Assembly (NCBI GenBank): GCA_021845835.1
Contig: JAJZVE010000166.1
Span: 1 to 8,596 of the forward strand
From: Pseudomonadota bacterium
Lineage (GTDB): Bacteria; Pseudomonadota; Alphaproteobacteria; Acetobacterales; Acetobacteraceae
Direction of reading: 5' to 3'
DNA length: 8,596 nucleotides
In this document: positions 5,268 through 8,596 of the stretch, piece after piece
How positions within the stretch are numbered: the stretch's first letter is position 1
How the letters are laid out: every line of letters starts with the position of its first letter
Notes under the pieces: generated by a model
The model's database searches: none
What the model saw: only the letters and a program-made list of their open reading frames with translations
Told to the model about the DNA's origin: nothing
Program-made: the position numbers and the translations under genes

Positions 5268-6386
5268 CTAGCCCGCCTTTGCCAGCCGGCGCTCGAAGCT
5301 GCGGCCATAGGCCGACATGGCGAAGCAGCAGACGAAGAACACGGCGGCCGAGAACACGTAGCCTTCGGTCGCGAAGCCGAGCCAGGCGGGATCCTTCAGC
5401 GCCTGGTTGACCGCGCCCAGCAGGTCGGCCAGCCCGATCACCGTCACCAGCGTGGTGTCCTTGAACAGATCGACCACTGTGTTGACGATCGCCGGCACCA
5501 CCATGCGCAGCGCCTGCGGCAGCACCACGAACGTTTGCACCTGCGCCCAGTGCAGCCCGAGCGACGCGGCGGCTTCCTCCTGCCCGCCGGGCACGCCCTG
5601 CAGGCCGCCGCGCACCACTTCGGCCATGTAGGCGGCGTTGAACAGCACCAGCGCCGCCATCGCGCGCACCAGCCGATCGACGCTGACGCCGTTCGGCAGG
5701 AACAGCGGCACCATCACCGCCGACATGAACAGCACCGTCAGCAGCGGCACGCCGCGCCACAGTTCGATGAACGCGACCGAGAGCGCGCGCACCACCAGCA
5801 GCCGCGACCGCCGCCCCAGTGCCAGCACGATGCCGAACGGCAGCGATCCCGCGACCGTGACGAACGAGATCACCACGTCCAGCATCAGCCCGCCCCACTG
5901 CGTGGTATCGACGAACGGCAGGCCCGCCACGCCGCCCGTGAGCAGCAGACCGGCCAGCAGCGGAAACAGCAGCAGCAGCGCCAGCACATAGAGGAAGCGG
6001 TGCCGCACCTGCTCGCGCATCACCGGCGCGCTGAACAGGACCAGCAGCAGCAGCGCCAGATCGACGCGCCAGCGCTGCGCAGCGGGATAATGCCCGTAGA
6101 AGAAGGTGGGCAGCCGCATGCGGATGAAGGTCCAGCACGCGCCGTCCGGCCCGCAGGCGGCGCGCGACACGCCGGAGACGCTCGCGTGCAGCACGCCCCA
6201 GCGCAGCAGCGGCGGCACCACGAGCGCAAAGAACGCCAGCACCAGCAGCGTCAGCAGCGTGTTCAGCCTGGTGCTGAACAGGTTGCGGCGCAGCCAGGCC
6301 ATCGCGTCGCGCGGCCGCGCCGGTGTCGGCGTCGTTGCCGCCGCGCGCGCATCGGGCGCTGCGCCGTCGCCGCGAGCGTGTACCAC
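5268..6386 (-). CDS. aapM: General L-amino-acid ABC transporter permease AapM
   Basis: An inner-membrane permease of the HisMQ/AapM/BztC type, pairing with AapQ to form the channel of a polar amino-acid importer. Counting from GTG 6386 it has 372 residues. WLRRNLFSTRLNTLLTLLVL (31-50) opens the first helix. The family-specific periplasmic segment CGPDGACWTFIRMRLPTFFY (78-97) follows, then YPAAQRWRVDL (100-110) and further helices. GSLPFGIVLALGRRS (180-194) precedes IELWRGVPLLTVLF (207-220). The EAA loop that docks on the ATPase is GGQEEAAASLGLHWAQVQTF (267-286), followed by VVLPQALR. The frame is open far upstream inside aapQ. GTG 6386 lies 23 bases after the aapQ stop and gives an N-terminal tail of normal length; ATG 6302 (344 residues) is the alternative. 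Neither has a clear ribosome site. The stop is TAG. No ATPase gene follows. Confidence 0.88.
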   Translation of the reverse strand: MVHARGDGAAPDARAAATTPTPARPRDAMAWLRRNLFSTRLNTLLTLLVLAFFALVVPPLLRWGVLHASVSGVSRAACGPDGACWTFIRMRLPTFFYGHYPAAQRWRVDLALLLLVLFSAPVMREQVRHRFLYVLALLLLFPLLAGLLLTGGVAGLPFVDTTQWGGLMLDVVISFVTVAGSLPFGIVLALGRRSRLLVVRALSVAFIELWRGVPLLTVLFMSAVMVPLFLPNGVSVDRLVRAMAALVLFNAAYMAEVVRGGLQGVPGGQEEAAASLGLHWAQVQTFVVLPQALRMVVPAIVNTVVDLFKDTTLVTVIGLADLLGAVNQALKDPAWLGFATEGYVFSAAVFFVCCFAMSAYGRSFERRLAKAG

Positions 6387-6409
6387 GCCCGGGACTTTGA
6401 CCGCTGCCC

Positions 6410-7507
6410 TCACCGCTCCACCAGCGCGACGTGGCCGTTGTACCAGTTCATGAAGGCCGAGGTCAGCAGGCTGATGGCGAGGAAGATCGCCATCAGGATC
6501 GCGATCGTCTCCAGCTCCCGCCCCGACTGGTTCAGCACCGTGCCGGCGAAGATCTGAAACAGCTCGGGATAGGCGACGGCGGCGCCGAGCGAGCTGCTCT
6601 TGATGATGTTGAGATACTGGCTGGTCAGCGGCGGCACCATCACGCGCAGCGCCTGCGGCAGCACCACGCGCGCCAGCACCTGCCGCGGATGCAGGCCGAG
6701 ACTCAGCGCCGCCTCGCGCTGGCCGGCTGGCACGGAGAGGATGGCGGCGCGGACGATCTCGGCGATGAAGGCGGCGCCGTAGATCGCCAGCCCCGCCCAC
6801 AGCGCCACCAGTTCCGGCGGCACCTGCTCGCCGCCGGTGATGTTGAAGCCGTGCAGTGCCGGCCGCTGCACGCCGCCGATCGCCGCCACACACAGGGCAA
6901 CCCCCGCCAGCCCCGCCAGCAGCGCCCGGCGACCCCATCCTCGCGCCGCGAACGGCGCTGCGACGAGGAGAAGTACGCCGAGCGTCAGCAGCGCCGCGCC
7001 GTGCGGCGCCAGTTGCAGGCTGGGCAGATAGAGGCCGCGGATATTGAGCAGCATGCCACCGAACAGCGCGATGCTGCGGCGCGGCGGCGGCAGCGTCTGC
7101 AGCACCGCGACGTACCAGAAGATGATCTGCACCAACTGCGGCGTGTTGCGCACCATTTCGATGAAGGCGAGCGCGATGTTGCGCACCAGCCAGTTGGCCG
7201 AAAGCCGCATCACCCCGACCAGCAGGCCGAGCAGCGTGGCGGCCACGATCGACAGGGCCGAGACCAGCAGCGTGTTGAGCGTGCAGACCAGCAGCGCGCG
7301 CGCGTAGCTGTTGTCGTCGCTCCACGGGATCAGGTGGAACGGGATGTCGAAATTGGCCCGGTCGGCAAGGAAGCGGAAGCCGAATCCCATGTTGCGCAGC
7401 GCAAGGTTCGCCGCCGCCTGGGCGCCCAGGAACCAGGCGACCGCCCCCGTCGCCAGCACCAGCCGCCACTGTGCTGCACGGGCGCGCGGGGACGGTCGCC
7501 AGACCAC
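6410..7507 (-). CDS. aapQ: General L-amino-acid ABC transporter permease AapQ
   Basis: A 365-residue inner-membrane permease, partner of AapM. Hydrophobic segments lie near 15-34, 69-100, 107-137, 171-188, 195-211, 233-255 and 332-353. Family landmarks: GFGFRFLADRANFDIPFHLI (41-60), YARALLVCTLNTLLVSAL (68-85), FIEMVRNTPQLVQIIFWY (115-132), the EAA loop GQREAALSLGLHPRQVLARV (262-281) then VLPQALR, and PPLTSQYLNIIKSSSLGAAV (292-311). The segment 138-230 is the long insert seen in Aap/Bzt permeases. The start is GTG 7507, the only start codon before an in-frame stop: the aapJ TGA is in the same frame, 24 bases upstream. No clear ribosome site is present, so translation may depend on coupling to aapJ. 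It appears somewhat shorter at the N-terminus than typical members of about 400 residues (from memory). Confidence 0.92.
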   Translation of the reverse strand: MVWRPSPRARAAQWRLVLATGAVAWFLGAQAAANLALRNMGFGFRFLADRANFDIPFHLIPWSDDNSYARALLVCTLNTLLVSALSIVAATLLGLLVGVMRLSANWLVRNIALAFIEMVRNTPQLVQIIFWYVAVLQTLPPPRRSIALFGGMLLNIRGLYLPSLQLAPHGAALLTLGVLLLVAAPFAARGWGRRALLAGLAGVALCVAAIGGVQRPALHGFNITGGEQVPPELVALWAGLAIYGAAFIAEIVRAAILSVPAGQREAALSLGLHPRQVLARVVLPQALRVMVPPLTSQYLNIIKSSSLGAAVAYPELFQIFAGTVLNQSGRELETIAILMAIFLAISLLTSAFMNWYNGHVALVER

Positions 7508-7531
7508 GATACCGACGCTAGCTGCGGCGCA

Positions 7532-8581
7532 TCAGTGCCAGGTCGGCAGCGTCTGCAGGCCGCCCTTGTCGTACAGGTTGTTCATGCCGCGCGGCAGCCC
7601 CAACCCCTGCGCGCCGAACGTCGCCTCATAGACTTCGCCGTAGTTGCCCACGTCCTTGACGATGCGGCCGGACCAGCCGTTGTCCACACCCAGCAGCCTG
7701 CCGAAATCGCCCTCGACGCCGAAGTAGCGGCGCACGTCCGGATCCTTCGGATCCGTGGCCATCTGCGCGGCATTGGCGCGGGTGATGCCAAGCACCTCCG
7801 CCTCCAGCATCGCGTAGTGGACCCATTTCACCAGCCGCGTCCACGCCTCGTCGCCCTGGCGCGTCAGCGAACCCAGCGGCTCCAGCCCGCCGATCGTCTC
7901 CGGCAGGAACATCCAGTCGCCCGGCGTCTTCATGGTCGAACGCGCCGCGGCGACCGAGCCGCCGTCATCGGTGTAGCCGTCGCAGCGGCCCGATTCGGCG
8001 GCGGCGAAGGCTTCCTCCGGCCGCTCGAACAGCAGCGTGTTGATCTTGATGTTGTGCGCGCGGTTGTAGTCGGCGATGTTGGTCTCCAGCGTGGTGCCGG
8101 TGAGCAGGCAGACGGTGGCGCCGTTCAGCTCCGCCAGGTGCTTCACGCCCAGGCTCTTGCGCACCATGAAGGTCTGGCCGGTGAAGAAGTTGACCGCCGG
8201 CTCATCCAGGCCGAGCTGCGTGTTGCGGATGAAGCTGTGCTCGGAATCGCGGATCAGCACGTCGATCTCGCCCGACTTGAGCACCGAGAAGCGCACCTTC
8301 GACGTGGTGCCGATGAACTTCACCTTGTTGGGCGAGCCGAGCACGGCATCGGCGATGGCGCGGCAATAGGCAACGTCCAGCCCCTGCCACTCGCCGGCGG
8401 CGTTCTGATAGGCATAGCCCGGAATGCCGGTGTCGATGCCGCAGATCAGCTCGCCGCGCTTCTTGACCGCATCGAGGGTCGGGCTTTTCACCTCCGATTG
8501 TGCCCAGCCGGCCGGCGCAAGGCCCAGCAGCCCCGCCAGCAGCGCGCCGCACGCGGCGGCGCGGATCCCGAATTGCTTCAT
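7532..8581 (-). CDS. aapJ: Amino-acid ABC transporter periplasmic binding protein AapJ-like
   Basis: A 349-residue secreted solute-binding protein of the AapJ/BztA type, which captures amino acids in the periplasm for AapQM. A signal peptide is clear: basic start, hydrophobic core CGALLAGLLGLAPAGWA (11-27), cleavage likely after A27. Mature landmarks are LDAVKKRGELICGID (36-50), GEWQGLDVAYCRAIADAV (63-80), FFTGQTFMVRKSLG (132-145), LNGATVCLLTGTTLETNIADY (152-172), GRCDGYTDD (198-206), and a C-terminal region rich in family motifs (RRYFGVEGDFG, 284-294). The four Cys usual in the family (47, 73, 158, 200) are present. The segment LIRDSEHSFIRN (109-120) differs from the family's usual RNTTWT-type sequence, and TDDGG (204-208) from the usual TTDAS, so the ligand may not be a standard amino acid. 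ATG 8581 is chosen over TTG 8587 because GGGAGG is 7 bases upstream. It is the first gene of the operon; the promoter lies outside the window. Confidence 0.92.
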   Translation of the reverse strand: MKQFGIRAAACGALLAGLLGLAPAGWAQSEVKSPTLDAVKKRGELICGIDTGIPGYAYQNAAGEWQGLDVAYCRAIADAVLGSPNKVKFIGTTSKVRFSVLKSGEIDVLIRDSEHSFIRNTQLGLDEPAVNFFTGQTFMVRKSLGVKHLAELNGATVCLLTGTTLETNIADYNRAHNIKINTLLFERPEEAFAAAESGRCDGYTDDGGSVAAARSTMKTPGDWMFLPETIGGLEPLGSLTRQGDEAWTRLVKWVHYAMLEAEVLGITRANAAQMATDPKDPDVRRYFGVEGDFGRLLGVDNGWSGRIVKDVGNYGEVYEATFGAQGLGLPRGMNNLYDKGGLQTLPTWH

Positions 8582-8588
8582 TTCCAAG

Positions 8589-8594
8589 CCTCCC
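8589..8594 (-). promoter_or_regulatory. Ribosome binding site of aapJ
   Basis: GGGAGG on the minus strand, 7 bases before ATG 8581. It favours ATG 8581 over the in-frame TTG at 8587, which would lie only one base downstream of the site. A strong site suits an abundant periplasmic binding protein. Confidence 0.8.
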
Positions 8595-8596
8595 TG

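Noticed and set aside
4206..6557. A 783-codon plus-strand frame across the dehydrogenase and permease genes
   Set aside because: It is antisense to three recognisable genes and its product is Gln/His/Arg-rich low-complexity sequence, typical of a shadow frame in GC-rich DNA.
6387..7469. Upstream extension of the aapM frame through aapQ, giving a 733-residue fusion
   Set aside because: The added part is the out-of-frame shadow of aapQ with no permease motifs; aapM needs only a start near 6386 or 6302.

Overview
The window is very GC-rich (strong G/C preference at third codon positions, long open shadow frames on both strands). It carries an Aap-type amino-acid ABC transporter and a fold-III ornithine/lysine decarboxylase, a combination typical of Alphaproteobacteria. 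A GC-rich Rhodospirillales/Acetobacteraceae-like genome is my best guess, but no phylogenetic marker is present to prove it. I see no rRNA, tRNA, insertion sequence, integrase, phage gene or CRISPR array. This looks like ordinary chromosome.

Layout, left to right. (1) 110-757 (+): a LysE/RhtB-type amino-acid exporter, convergent with (2) 762-1775 (-), a YihY/BrkB-family inner-membrane protein; only 4 bases separate their stop codons. (3) 1776-2072: a divergent intergenic region of about 300 bp. Its right part looks like a structured mRNA leader with several hairpins and an Arg-rich upstream frame whose stop overlaps the next start codon. (4) 2073-3203 (+): a PLP-dependent ornithine/lysine decarboxylase with its active-site residues intact. 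(5) 3223-3253: a perfect 13-bp hairpin between converging genes, a probable shared terminator. (6) 8581 down to 3277 (-): a six-frame cluster that reads as one operon: aapJ (periplasmic binding protein), aapQ and aapM (permeases), a D-2-hydroxyacid dehydrogenase, a possible 51-residue small protein, and a two-domain VOC (glyoxalase-fold) protein.

How the genes may work together. The minus-strand operon probably imports an amino acid or an analogue. The dehydrogenase could interconvert a derived 2-keto acid and D-2-hydroxy acid. The expected ATPase gene aapP is absent after aapM; the dehydrogenase sits there instead, so the ATPase must come from elsewhere. On the plus strand, the decarboxylase would make putrescine and/or cadaverine, and the LysE-type exporter may move amino acids out. 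The shared amino-acid theme is suggestive, but the genes lie in separate transcription units.

Most interesting points: the decarboxylase leader, which is a candidate for the alphaproteobacterial speF leader RNA or an attenuator peptide; the ATPase-less transporter operon with an atypical binding protein; and the small coupled frame between the dehydrogenase and VOC genes. No clearly new multi-gene system is evident.
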